Of a stretch of 64,000 nucleotides of DNA, positions 44,762 to 53,244 are shown piece by piece (positions within the stretch are counted from its first letter, which is position 1; every line of letters begins with the position of its first letter). The notes under the pieces were generated by a model. The model made no database searches. It saw only the letters and a program-made list of their open reading frames with translations, and was not told the origin of the DNA. Source of the stretch: Nostoc sp. UHCC 0702 (GTDB taxonomy: Bacteria; Cyanobacteriota; Cyanobacteriia; Cyanobacteriales; Nostocaceae). The stretch spans positions 1,119,409-1,183,408 of the forward strand of contig CP071065.1 of assembly GCA_017164015.1 (NCBI GenBank). Direction: 5' to 3'. A program made the position numbers and the translations under genes.

Positions 44762-45913
44762 CTAGTGAGGTTTTGGTGAAACTTCCAAGATTGACAAAAG
44801 CGATCGCACCATCACTTTACTCACAAGTTGATTGCCTTGCAAGTTGAGATGAATATGATCTTGGTACAAGGCTTTAACGTTGGGGGTTGAGTTAAATATC
44901 GGTAAAAAATCTATATAAGTAATTTGCTGAAGCTCTGTAAATTCACTCAGGCGTTGACGTGCTTTAATTTCATAATCGCGGGGGCCTGGTTCGCCAATTT
45001 CTCGTAGCAAGGGAGTCATAACTAGCAATAATTTACTGTTGCTTTCACGAGCAAGTGCTTGAATTTTACCTATTGCTTCTAGATTAATCCCCACGCGATC
45101 GCCTGCTTCTGCTTGGACTGCTTTCATTTCTGGAATCGGCTTTGAAACGCGAAGATAACGCTGCCACACTTCCACTATAGCTAGAGGTGGTTTACTATCT
45201 GGATAGTTGCGATCGCGTCCCACTGGTAAGGAAGTGGGAGCGGTGGCAAATAAATCATCGGTATTAATTAATAACAGTACTAACTGAGCATTAAAATTGC
45301 CAAACCTTTCTAAATAAGCTAATTCGTTTCTTGGCCCCCAAGAGTTAGCTGAAGCATTTAATACTTCAAATTGCTGATAATTACTACTCCCCCGCTCCCC
45401 CGCTCCCCCGCTCCCCTGCTCCCCCGCTCCCCCGCTCCCCTGCTCCCCCGCTCCCCTGCTCCCCTGCTCCCCCGCTCCCCCGCTCCCCTGCTCCCCCGCT
45501 CCCCTGCTGTCTAAACGGTAATCTTCAGGTGAAAAAGGAGTAGTTGTGATAGGTGTCGCCATCATCAGGCTAGAAATGGTATTCGCTTGATCTGTCCACC
45601 AGCCACCATTAGCGATGGAATCCCCCAGCAGTAACACTCGCAATGTGGAGGGTGTAGGCGTTTTTGCTATCGACGCACTCCGCATGGAATACTCGTTAAT
45701 TTCAACGCGATTCCCAAAGCGGCGAGTGCGTTGGTTAGGGGCTAATAAATAACCAATATCGTCGTCACCAAGATAAATCAGGGGATTACCAAAACCAAAC
45801 AGCGATCGCAGTCCTATTTCTATCACCACCAATAATCCCACAACTACAGTCAAAATTACGAACAGCACTACTTTCACTGACAAACACCCTCCATCACTCA
45901 GGGAAGATAACAC
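44762..45913 (-). CDS. SGNH/GDSL-type hydrolase with minisatellite-derived insert
   Basis: 383 residues if started at 45913 (TTG-type), or 371 from a GTG 36 bp later. An N-terminal membrane anchor (VKVVLFVILTVVVGLLVVIEIGL) is followed by an extracytoplasmic SGNH domain with LLLGDSIANGGWW (nucleophile Ser), an Asn block (LNASANSWGPRNE) and the C-terminal DHIHLNLQGNQL catalytic Asp-His. The family covers O-acetyl-esterases acting on cell-surface polysaccharides. Between the second and third blocks, near residues 128-170, a GAGEQGSG repeat is encoded by an octamer minisatellite; it preserves the frame and probably forms a flexible loop. Confidence 0.82.
   Translation of the reverse strand: MLSSLSDGGCLSVKVVLFVILTVVVGLLVVIEIGLRSLFGFGNPLIYLGDDDIGYLLAPNQRTRRFGNRVEINEYSMRSASIAKTPTPSTLRVLLLGDSIANGGWWTDQANTISSLMMATPITTTPFSPEDYRLDSRGAGEQGSGGAGEQGSRGAGEQGSGGAGEQGSGGAGERGSSNYQQFEVLNASANSWGPRNELAYLERFGNFNAQLVLLLINTDDLFATAPTSLPVGRDRNYPDSKPPLAIVEVWQRYLRVSKPIPEMKAVQAEAGDRVGINLEAIGKIQALARESNSKLLLVMTPLLREIGEPGPRDYEIKARQRLSEFTELQQITYIDFLPIFNSTPNVKALYQDHIHLNLQGNQLVSKVMVRSLLSILEVSPKPH
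45387..45508 (-). repeat. Octamer minisatellite inside the SGNH coding sequence
   Basis: About 15 tandem copies of an 8-bp unit (GCTCCCCC or GCTCCCCT on the plus strand). Because three units make 24 bp, it is translated as an 8-residue period (GAGEQGSG). It is the same repeat class as the intergenic array at 39804-39962 and carries the same 20-bp flank (45513-45532). Confidence 0.9.
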
Positions 45914-46080
45914 ACTTGTATCAAGATAACCTCTCTATCTGGGGTCATAAGTACATTTGAGGATGAACTTGTTGCAAAGCTTAAACAAAATATTATTAGT
46001 TAGTTTGCTTTATATGTGGATGAAAGGACTACAATCAAAACGGACAAATTAGCCCTGTAACAAAGGAGAATTACGAAGCT

Positions 46081-46221
46081 ATGTCCGACTTAAATCGAGG
46101 CATTATGAAGTTTAAGGGTGCAGATTCCCCAAAAGCAGTCACCATCTCTACTGTGTTACTGTTGGGTTCCATTGCTGCCCTAATTATTTGGGCACTGCAA
46201 GCTGCCTATGCGCTAAACTAA
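46081..46221 (+). CDS. 46-residue single-pass membrane protein
   Basis: Starts at the ATG at 46081, with a strong AAGGAGAA site 11 bases upstream. The polar, basic N-terminus (MSDLNRGIMKFKGADSPKAV) precedes one membrane helix (ISTVLLLGSIAALIIWALQAAYA) and the short tail LN. It has the form of small thylakoid proteins of the photosystem or NDH type, but I cannot name it with confidence. Good codon use and the RBS support a real gene. Confidence 0.7.
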   Translation: MSDLNRGIMKFKGADSPKAVTISTVLLLGSIAALIIWALQAAYALN

Positions 46222-46439
46222 AACCGTTAGTAGCTTTATCAGGACACTGGCAAACAATCTCTGTTTGGTTAAGTGTCCTGCAAGCAACTAATAAAATCAA
46301 AGCGCCCTCACAACCATCAAAAATTTCAGAAAACTTTTATAATGAAAGATTTGAGATTTTGGGTGGAAAATGAGTCTCAAGTCACGCCACTTGCCACAAC
46401 TTTGGAAACCAAAGCAACACAGCGGCACCAAAATCGACA
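46222..46439. other. Short spacer
   Basis: Contains a terminator-like GTGTCCTG/CAGGACAC pair (46239-46280) just after the small membrane gene. No gene seen. Confidence 0.3.
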
Positions 46440-49334
46440 ATGATTGAACTTTGGGGTGCCTTAGTTATTTTAATTGCCTGCCCCCTCTTGGGCGCTTTAC
46501 CAGTAATTGCCTGGATTACCTATGCGATTAAGCGCAAGCAGCTGGCAAAGATTGGTACTAAAAATATCAGTGTGTCAGCTGCTTTTTACCACGGTGGTAC
46601 ACTGGTAGGAATATTGGCAGTTTTCTCAGAAGCTTTAAAAGGAATTGCGGCTGTCTTACTAGCCCGTGTTTTTTTTAAAGATGGATCGTTTTGGGAAATA
46701 GTTGCCCTGATTGCCCTAGTATTAGGTAGATACTGGATGGGTAGGGGCGCGGGTACGACAAACGCCGCTTGGGGCTTTCTGGTACACGATCCACTAGTAG
46801 CTGTCTTTACAATTTTTTTTGCATTGATCAGCTTTCTAGTTCTGCAATCCCGACAACTGGTAAAATATGCAGTTCTATTTTTGTTTCCTTTGTGTGTGAT
46901 TATTCTGCACGCTGACGATTTTCCGAGAATCATTGCTGCTGTTGCCTTAGCTGCGTTGCTGGGGTGGATTTATAGGCGTATCCCTGATGATTTGAATTTA
47001 TCAGCCCAAGAGGTAGAACCAGAGTCTCAAGCCGCCTTTGAATATTTGCGCGGTAGTGGCGAGATTCTGACTCTTGATGAAGAGTTGGATGCAGGCTTAG
47101 TTGGGCAAAAGGCAGCTACACTATCTCAAATGAAACGATGGGGTTATTCAGTACCAAAAGGGTGGATACTTTCCCCAGCAGACGACCCCCAAGAGTTGAT
47201 TGAAATTCTCCAGCCTTCAGATTTATCTCCTTTAGTAGTGCGTTCCTCCGCCATTGGGGAAGACTCGGAACAAGCTTCCGCTGCTGGACAGTATGAAACA
47301 GTGATAAATGTTGTTAGTGAAGAGCAATTGCAACAAGCGATCGCGATTGTCCGCGCTTCCTATAATCATCCATCAGCTGTACAATATCGCCGCGATCGCA
47401 ATTTACCAGATGCAGCAATGGCGGTACTGGTGCAACAACAAGTGCAGAGTGTCTATTCGGGAGTCGCTTTCAGTCGCGATCCGATCACTCAACAAGGTGA
47501 TGCAATCGTGATTGAAGCCCTTCCAGGTAGCCCGACGCAAGTTGTTTCCGGAAAAGTCACACCAGAACAATATCGCGCTTTTGTCCTGGAATCAGAAAAT
47601 ATTTCCTCTGTGCAGTTAGAGGGGACAGGACAAGTACCACAAGCTTTAATTAAACAAGTTGCCTATCTAACGCGCCGCATAGAAAAACGTTATCATGGCA
47701 TCCCCCAAGATATTGAATGGAGTTATGACGGGCAAACTCTTTGGCTGTTGCAAAGTAGACCAATTACTACATTACTACCCATCTGGACGCGCAAAATCGC
47801 TGCGGAAGTAATTCCTGGTGTAGTTCACCCGTTAACTTGGTCAATTAATCGCCCTTTGACTTGTGGAGTTTGGGGAGATATTTTTAGTGTAGTCTTAGGC
47901 GATCGCGCTTTGGGATTAGATTTCACAGAAACAGCAACACTGCACTATTCCAGAGCATATTTTAATGCATCCCTCCTAGGAGAGATATTTCTGCGAATGG
48001 GATTACCGCCGGAAAGTCTGGAGTTTTTAACCAGAGGCGCGAAAATGAGCAAACCGCCTTTGCAGTCAACTTTGCAGAATTTGCCGGGACTGTTGAAACT
48101 GCTGAAGCAGGAAATGAATTTAGAAAAAGACTTTAAGCAGGATTACAGCAAGCTGTTTATTCCCGGTTTGTCACAACTAGCTCATGAATCCATAGCAGAA
48201 TTAGAACCAGCCCAACTATTAGAAAGAATCGACCTGACCTTAGAATTGCTGCGTCGTGGCACATATTACAGCATTTTAGCACCCTTGAGTGCAGCCTTAA
48301 GACAGGCAGTTTTTCGGGTAAAAGATACAGAAATTGATAACAGTGTCACCCCAGAAGTAGCGGCATTGCGATCGCTGAGTGCTTTAGCCGCAGATGCTAA
48401 ACAAGTATTACCATTATCTGAACCAGATCAAATATTTGAACAATTGGGGCAAACTCCAGAGGGAGAGAAGATTTTATTTGATTTTCAAGAACTGCTTGAA
48501 GATTACGGCTATTTAAGTGATGTGGGGACTAATATAGCCGTTCCCACCTGGAAAGAAGAACCCCAGCTAGTCAAGCAGTTGTTTATACAGTTGGTTCAGG
48601 GAAATCAACTAGAGACAGGAGGAATAGACCCAATAAATCGCATTTTATCAAAAAAACGCAAGCGTGGCATTGTGCAACGGCGTGTGGATATTAAAGGGCG
48701 AGTTACCGAAGTTTATTCTCGGTTATTAGCTGAATTACGCTGGCGATTTGTGGCTTTAGAAAAAATTTGGATCAAGTCAGGCTTGCTTAGAGAACCAGGA
48801 GATATCTTTTTTCTGGAATTGGAGGAAGTGCGGCGGATAGTTGCAGATCCAGAGTGCGAGTTCAGCGAACAATTGATGTCGATAGTAGAATCTAGGCGAT
48901 CGCAATTTGTCCAAGATAGCCAATTTACCCAAATCCCGATTTTAGTTTACGGCAATACACCACCTCATCCTCTAGCCCCCTCTGTCATCTACTCTGACCA
49001 AATATTACAGGGTATCCCTGCTAGTCACGGACAAGCCGAAGGGCGGGTAAAGGTGGTACGGAATTTACAAGAATTGCCAGAAATAGACCGTGAGACAATA
49101 TTGGTAGTACCTTATACAGATTCCGGTTGGGCACCCTTGCTAGTTAGATCAGCAGGATTGATTGCCGAGGCTGGTGGACGGCTTTCTCATGGTGCGATCG
49201 TCGCTCGTGAGTACGGAATTCCCGCAGTTATGGATGTTAAAGGTGCTACATGGCTATTACAAGATGGTCAGCGTGTACGGATTGATGGGTCTAGGGGTAT
49301 TGTGGAACTATCTAATGATTTGAGACCAGAATAA
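46440..49334 (+). CDS. PlsY-like membrane domain fused to PEP-synthase-like (PPDK_N + PEP-utilising) module
   Basis: 964 residues. Residues 1-190 hold about six membrane helices with a PlsY-like layout: GTKNISVSAAFYHGGTLVGILAVFSEALKG recalls the glycerol-3-phosphate acyltransferase block, but the later Gly-His and GGKGVAT-type motifs are replaced (LGRYWMGRGAGTTN). Residues 200-450 are the ATP-grasp pyruvate-phosphate-dikinase N-terminal domain (VVRSSAIGEDSEQASAAGQY, DIEWSYDG). The C-terminal 80 residues are the swivelling phosphohistidine domain with catalytic His in GGRLSHGAIVAREYGIPAV. Between them lies a helical region without the PEP/pyruvate barrel. Seen in cyanobacteria; substrate unknown. 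Annotators call it acyltransferase, which may be wrong. Confidence 0.85.
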   Translation: MIELWGALVILIACPLLGALPVIAWITYAIKRKQLAKIGTKNISVSAAFYHGGTLVGILAVFSEALKGIAAVLLARVFFKDGSFWEIVALIALVLGRYWMGRGAGTTNAAWGFLVHDPLVAVFTIFFALISFLVLQSRQLVKYAVLFLFPLCVIILHADDFPRIIAAVALAALLGWIYRRIPDDLNLSAQEVEPESQAAFEYLRGSGEILTLDEELDAGLVGQKAATLSQMKRWGYSVPKGWILSPADDPQELIEILQPSDLSPLVVRSSAIGEDSEQASAAGQYETVINVVSEEQLQQAIAIVRASYNHPSAVQYRRDRNLPDAAMAVLVQQQVQSVYSGVAFSRDPITQQGDAIVIEALPGSPTQVVSGKVTPEQYRAFVLESENISSVQLEGTGQVPQALIKQVAYLTRRIEKRYHGIPQDIEWSYDGQTLWLLQSRPITTLLPIWTRKIAAEVIPGVVHPLTWSINRPLTCGVWGDIFSVVLGDRALGLDFTETATLHYSRAYFNASLLGEIFLRMGLPPESLEFLTRGAKMSKPPLQSTLQNLPGLLKLLKQEMNLEKDFKQDYSKLFIPGLSQLAHESIAELEPAQLLERIDLTLELLRRGTYYSILAPLSAALRQAVFRVKDTEIDNSVTPEVAALRSLSALAADAKQVLPLSEPDQIFEQLGQTPEGEKILFDFQELLEDYGYLSDVGTNIAVPTWKEEPQLVKQLFIQLVQGNQLETGGIDPINRILSKKRKRGIVQRRVDIKGRVTEVYSRLLAELRWRFVALEKIWIKSGLLREPGDIFFLELEEVRRIVADPECEFSEQLMSIVESRRSQFVQDSQFTQIPILVYGNTPPHPLAPSVIYSDQILQGIPASHGQAEGRVKVVRNLQELPEIDRETILVVPYTDSGWAPLLVRSAGLIAEAGGRLSHGAIVAREYGIPAVMDVKGATWLLQDGQRVRIDGSRGIVELSNDLRPE

Positions 49335-49407
49335 TAGTAATTTGTAATTTTAGGGACGCAAGGCTTTGCGCCTCTACTGAAATACTATATTCTTATCTCA
49401 ATTTCCT

Positions 49408-49746
49408 ATGATTGCCACTTCTCTCAATGACTTACCAGCAGAATCAGTTTCCCACAATCCTGAAATTACCAAAAAGGTGATGTTACGCTTTGGGAATTTA
49501 CCTCACCTCACCAACTTTTCTCAAGCACGTTTTGCACCCGGACAAATCTCGCCAGGACACGCGCATCAAGATATGTGTGAAGTATTTTTTGTGCAAGCGG
49601 GTGCAGGAGTAATGCTTGTTGACAGCAAAGAATATCCCCTGTTACCAGGGAACTGCATAGCCATAGAACCAGGAGAAGTTCACGAAATTATTAACAATGG
49701 TTCAGATGAACTAGTTATCACCTACTTCGGTTTACAAGTCTCTTGA
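49408..49746 (+). CDS. Cupin domain protein
   Basis: 112 residues, one conserved double-stranded beta-helix. Metal motif 1 is HAHQDMCEVFFVQAGAG (His, His, Glu) and motif 2 is PGEVHEIINNGSDEL (His). So the metal site is intact. It may be a small dioxygenase, isomerase or sugar-binding cupin; no substrate can be assigned. It follows the PEP-synthase-like fusion gene by 73 bp and may be co-transcribed. Confidence 0.88.
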   Translation: MIATSLNDLPAESVSHNPEITKKVMLRFGNLPHLTNFSQARFAPGQISPGHAHQDMCEVFFVQAGAGVMLVDSKEYPLLPGNCIAIEPGEVHEIINNGSDELVITYFGLQVS

Positions 49747-49836
49747 GAGTCCTGAATTAAGAGTTAGGAGTTAGGAGTTTGAAGGCAGAAAGTTAAAAGT
49801 TAAATTATTTACCCATCCCCAATGCCCAATGCCCAA

Positions 49837-50412
49837 TTAATCTTCAGGTGGTTGCCAATGAGGATTAGTCAGACTCGTTAAAATATGATCTTGCCATTGT
49901 CCATTAATTAATAAATAGTCTCTGGCATATCCTTCGACAACAAAGCCCAGCCTTTTCAGGACATTACCACTGCGTTGATTGTGCGGCATATAATTTGCCA
50001 TGACGCGGTGAAAATTTAATTCATGAAATAGATACTGAGTAGCAGCTTTTAGCGCTTCTGTCATATATCCCTTACCTTGTTCTGCTTCTGCAAGGCTATA
50101 TCCTACATAGCAAAATTGAGCAGAACCCCGGACAAAATTATTAAAATTAATAACTCCAATAATTTCTTGAGGATTTTTTCTCAGAAAAATGAATAGTTTT
50201 AAAGATTGGTCATGTATGAATTCTAAAAAACTATTTTCGAGATTATAGTGCCAGTACTCTTCTGTAAAGAAATTTTCAACCCAATTAGGATAAAATGGAG
50301 TCAGATAGGTTTTATTTTCATGAAAATATTTGAGAATTTGGGGAATATCTTCTTGAATTCCAATTCTTAATAAAAGACGTTTGCTTGTAATTAATGGCAG
50401 TTCTGATTTCAT
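49837..50412 (-). CDS. GNAT N-acetyltransferase (RimJ/RimL type)
   Basis: 191 residues. Starts with the family's LITSKRLLLRIGIQEDIPQILKYFHEN. The acetyl-CoA binding region is YVGYSLAEAEQGKGYMTEALKAATQYLFHELNFHRVMANYMPHNQRSGNVLKRLGF, followed by VVEGYARDYLLINGQWQDHILTSL. This is the subgroup of ribosomal-protein N-terminal or Ser/Ala acetyltransferases. The final codons PPED stop are encoded within a CACCTGAAGATTA phrase that also flanks the octamer minisatellites at 39784 and 45513. Confidence 0.9.
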   Translation of the reverse strand: MKSELPLITSKRLLLRIGIQEDIPQILKYFHENKTYLTPFYPNWVENFFTEEYWHYNLENSFLEFIHDQSLKLFIFLRKNPQEIIGVINFNNFVRGSAQFCYVGYSLAEAEQGKGYMTEALKAATQYLFHELNFHRVMANYMPHNQRSGNVLKRLGFVVEGYARDYLLINGQWQDHILTSLTNPHWQPPED

Positions 50413-50502
50413 AAACTACTTAATGACACTAATGTTGTTTATTCACACTTTTTCAAATTTTTAACTTCTCTCATAGCTGCTGTATGTGGCTGAAACTTCT
50501 TA

Positions 50503-50718
50503 TCAAACACAGTTGGGAATATTTCCTAATAGCAACAGAAAGAAGATGATTACAGCAATCAGAGCTACTATTATCGGGGCGATCGCGTCCTTCGGGATTT
50601 CATAGTCAATAATAATTGACTTTAAGATTTCTATACTTCTAACAAAGTAGCTACTTACATTTGTAGATTTTGTAGCCGAAGCAGGCAATTTCACAATTTC
50701 GTGACGCTGTGTATCCAT
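50503..50718 (-). CDS. Small tail-anchored membrane protein, unknown
   Basis: 71 residues. A polar N-terminal half (HEIVKLPASATKSTNVSSYFVRSIEILKSIIID) is followed by a single strongly hydrophobic C-terminal helix (AIAPIIVALIAVIIFFLLLLG). It may face the cytosol from a tail anchor. No family recognised; moderate confidence that it is a gene. Confidence 0.5.
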   Translation of the reverse strand: MDTQRHEIVKLPASATKSTNVSSYFVRSIEILKSIIIDYEIPKDAIAPIIVALIAVIIFFLLLLGNIPNCV

Positions 50719-51092
50719 CGTTTTAGCAAAATTTCGGTGAAAATGTAACGCAGTTTACAGAAATTCGATGAGTTTTGCCCGCATTTAATAAATTCTACAG
50801 CAATTATTCTTGCTAGATCAGCATCTTCCATTTAGAAAGTTCAGGTTGATGAATATGGTAAGTGTGGCAGAGATTTTAGGTGAGTATTTTTACAATCAAT
50901 CTGCCATACAAGCAAAATCTTGATAAGCTGATCTCTAATATCTACAGCGCTAAGATTAGAGTCAATCAGTAGTAAAACGCGGCGGGGCGATACAACTTCT
51001 TAAAAATTGCTCTATCCCAACGCTGTACTTCACACTAGACAACAAGCACACTAGACAGCTGTTGATAAATCCAGTTTACAAGAAGGATAGTG
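50719..51092. other. Intergenic region upstream of bioB
   Basis: About 370 bp with no convincing gene (the longest short frame, MNMVSVAEILGEYFYNQS, about 24 codons, is unsupported). AAGAAGGA immediately precedes bioB. No BirA-type operator was recognised. Confidence 0.35.
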
Positions 51093-52100
51093 ATGTCGGG
51101 AATACGCTACGATTGGCAGCAAGCAGAGATCCGGGCGATATACAATACGCCATTGCTAGAGCTTATTTATCAAGCTGCTAGCATTCACCGTCAATATCAT
51201 GACTCAACAAAAATACAAGTCTGTAAACTCATCTCTATTAAAACAGGAGGCTGTCCAGAAGATTGTAGCTACTGCGCCCAATCTTCCCGTTACAAAACAG
51301 AAGTGAAACCGCAAGCACTTCTAGAAAAGGAAACAGTAGTCAGCATTGCCCAAACGGCTAAACAGCAAGGTGTGAGTCGCGTCTGTATGGGTGCTGCTTG
51401 GCGTGAAGTGCGGGATAATTCTCAGTTCGAGACAGTCCTAGAAATGGTCAAAGAAGTGACCGACATGGGTTTAGAAGTATGCTGTACTCTGGGAATGCTA
51501 ACCACAGACCAGGCAAAGCGGTTAGAAGCAGCCGGACTATACGCTTATAATCATAATTTGGATACTTCACAAGAATATTACAGCACGATTATTACCACTA
51601 GGACTTATAGCGATCGCCTGGACACAATTGACAATGTTCGGCAGACAAATGTAACTGTATGTTCCGGCGGTATCCTAGGTTTGGGTGAAACTGTTGACGA
51701 CCGCATAGGCATGTTACACACCCTCGCCAACCTACAACCGCATCCGGAATCTGTACCAATTAATATTCTCTCCCAAGTACCGGGTACACCATTAGAAAAT
51801 CAGCCCAATGTCCCCATTTGGGATGTAGTGCGAATGATTGCTACAGCACGTATTTTAATCCCAGCTTCTGACGTGCGTCTCAGCGCCGGTCGGGCTAGAC
51901 TTTCTCAAGTTGAGCAAGCTTTGTGCTTTATGGCGGGGGCAAATTCCATCTTTTCCAGCGACGACAACAAGATGTTAACTGTCACCACACCTTGTCCAGA
52001 TTACAATGCTGACCAAGAAATGCTCAATTTACTCGGCTTAGAAATGCGTCCCCCTTCCCAAAGACCTCAAAAGGTGGCGAGTCCCGCTGTCGTGGGGTAG
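51093..52100 (+). CDS. bioB: Biotin synthase
   Basis: 335 residues from the ATG at 51093 (a GTG precedes it in frame by one codon). Radical-SAM cluster motif [12 protein letters not shown]. Residues for the auxiliary 2Fe-2S cluster lie further on ([15 protein letters not shown]), and the [16 protein letters not shown] and [11 protein letters not shown] segments are typical. The enzyme inserts sulfur into dethiobiotin in the last step of biotin synthesis. The gene stands alone, facing petL, as is usual in cyanobacteria, where bio genes are scattered. Confidence 0.96.
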   Translation: MSGIRYDWQQAEIRAIYNTPLLELIYQAASIHRQYHDSTKIQVCKLISIKTGGCPEDCSYCAQSSRYKTEVKPQALLEKETVVSIAQTAKQQGVSRVCMGAAWREVRDNSQFETVLEMVKEVTDMGLEVCCTLGMLTTDQAKRLEAAGLYAYNHNLDTSQEYYSTIITTRTYSDRLDTIDNVRQTNVTVCSGGILGLGETVDDRIGMLHTLANLQPHPESVPINILSQVPGTPLENQPNVPIWDVVRMIATARILIPASDVRLSAGRARLSQVEQALCFMAGANSIFSSDDNKMLTVTTPCPDYNADQEMLNLLGLEMRPPSQRPQKVASPAVVG

Positions 52101-52145
52101 TGGGGTGATGGGGTGATGGGGTGATGGGGCAACAGGGGTGCAGGG
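52085..52145. repeat. GTGATGGGG tandem repeat at the bioB end
   Basis: Four GTGATGGGG units begin right at the bioB stop codon and are followed by GCAACAGGGGTGCAGGGGG. Repeat expansion abuts the coding sequence. Confidence 0.8.
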
Positions 52146-52191
52146 GGAGAAATAACTAATTTCCCATGCCCCATGCCCCATGCCCTATTTT

Positions 52192-52287
52192 CTAAAGAAT
52201 CTTAGCAGCACGCAGACCAAACAACAGACTTACGGCTACACCTGTAAACAACCCTAAGAAGCCAATATAAGCTATCACTGCAAACAT
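52192..52287 (-). CDS. petL: Cytochrome b6f complex subunit VI
   Basis: 31 residues: [19 protein letters not shown] then a second part [12 protein letters not shown]. This is one membrane helix with the AYIGFL...LFTG and FGLR.AKIL pattern that I recognise as PetL of heterocystous cyanobacteria. PetL stabilises the dimeric cytochrome b6f complex in the thylakoid membrane. ATG at 52287, stop TAG at 52192-52194. The gene is convergent with bioB, with about 90 bp of repeat DNA between the stops. Confidence 0.85.
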   Translation of the reverse strand: MFAVIAYIGFLGLFTGVAVSLLFGLRAAKIL

Positions 52288-52424
52288 TTATGTTTCTCCA
52301 CAATACTTCACTAAATCTATTGAATCATTACTTTCTAGTGATTAGTCATTAGTCAAGGGTCAATAGTCAAAAACTCTTTGTTTTCCACGCCAGTGTTTAC
52401 CCTGTGGGAAGCCGACTAGGGGTG

Positions 52425-52462
52425 TAAGGGTGCAGGGGTGCAGGGGTGCAGGGGTGCAGGGA
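52425..52462. repeat. GTGCAGGGG tandem repeat
   Basis: Four units of the same 9-bp motif as at 25490-25552, followed by a TCCCTCATCCCC run to 52525. Confidence 0.8.
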
Positions 52463-52561
52463 AGAGAATTGTTAAATAATTTTTCCTCATCTCCCTCATG
52501 TCCCTCATCCCCCTCATCTCCCCAGTTGTGGATGTTGTTTGCAGCGAACGCCTGTAAAATT

Positions 52562-52912
52562 CTAATAAACCAAGGGGGCCATCTTACGCATCTGACGTAA
52601 AGAGTTTATACAGGCAGGACAGTCACAGTTAAATAAGGTGACAGCCATTTCGCTTTCTTCGACGTTGAACTCTAGCATGGGAACATCATCGTTAGAAAAC
52701 TCAACCTCAGTCTGATTGCTAGGAATTTGAGCCAATACTGAAGCCCTGGCACACACAAAACCAACTTTATGGTAATTGCGTACACAGGATAAGCTATCTG
52801 TGCTTTTCGCTTCTGGTTCTGTTGCTTGTGCTTGATTGAATATTGCTCCCATAGAGAGGATTGAGCTAATCAGCACAGGGGTAGAAAGCAAGCTAAGTAT
52901 AATTTTGTTCAT
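52562..52912 (-). CDS. Exported Cys-containing small protein, unknown
   Basis: 116 residues with a signal peptide (LSLLSTPVLISSILSMGAIFNQAQA, cleavage near residue 30). The mature part holds five Cys: SLSCVRNYHKVGFVCARASV and a C-terminal FNCDCPACINSLRQMRKM. The second group resembles a metal- or heme-type Cys cluster but is not a CXXCH. Probably periplasmic or thylakoid-lumenal. Family not recognised. Confidence 0.6.
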   Translation of the reverse strand: MNKIILSLLSTPVLISSILSMGAIFNQAQATEPEAKSTDSLSCVRNYHKVGFVCARASVLAQIPSNQTEVEFSNDDVPMLEFNVEESEMAVTLFNCDCPACINSLRQMRKMAPLVY

Positions 52913-53029
52913 CAGTTTCCTTGTTAAACAATCCCGACTGCTCAGATTATTTTGATTAAATCTTACAGTTCAAGTGAATGTCCATCAGGAATACAAGAAA
53001 CTTGCATGTTTGTATAAGTTCCAAGAATT

Positions 53030-53141
53030 CCTCATCCCCCCATCTCCCTCATCTCCCTCATCTCCCTCATCTCCCCATCCCCCCCATCTCCCTCATCTCC
53101 CTCATCTCCCTCATCTCCCTCATCCCCCCATTCCCAATAAC
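53030..53141. repeat. CTCATCTCC 9-bp minisatellite
   Basis: About ten tandem TCTCCCTCA units with some CCCCCAT variants, upstream of the site-2 protease gene. Same family as 25574-25632. Confidence 0.9.
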
Positions 53142-53244
53142 CGCACCTTTACGGACGGACACCACGACCGCTAGAAAGATTAAAATCACTTAACATTTCG
53201 TTACACTAAAAACATCGAGAGCAACAAAAGCAAATCTCTCGCAA

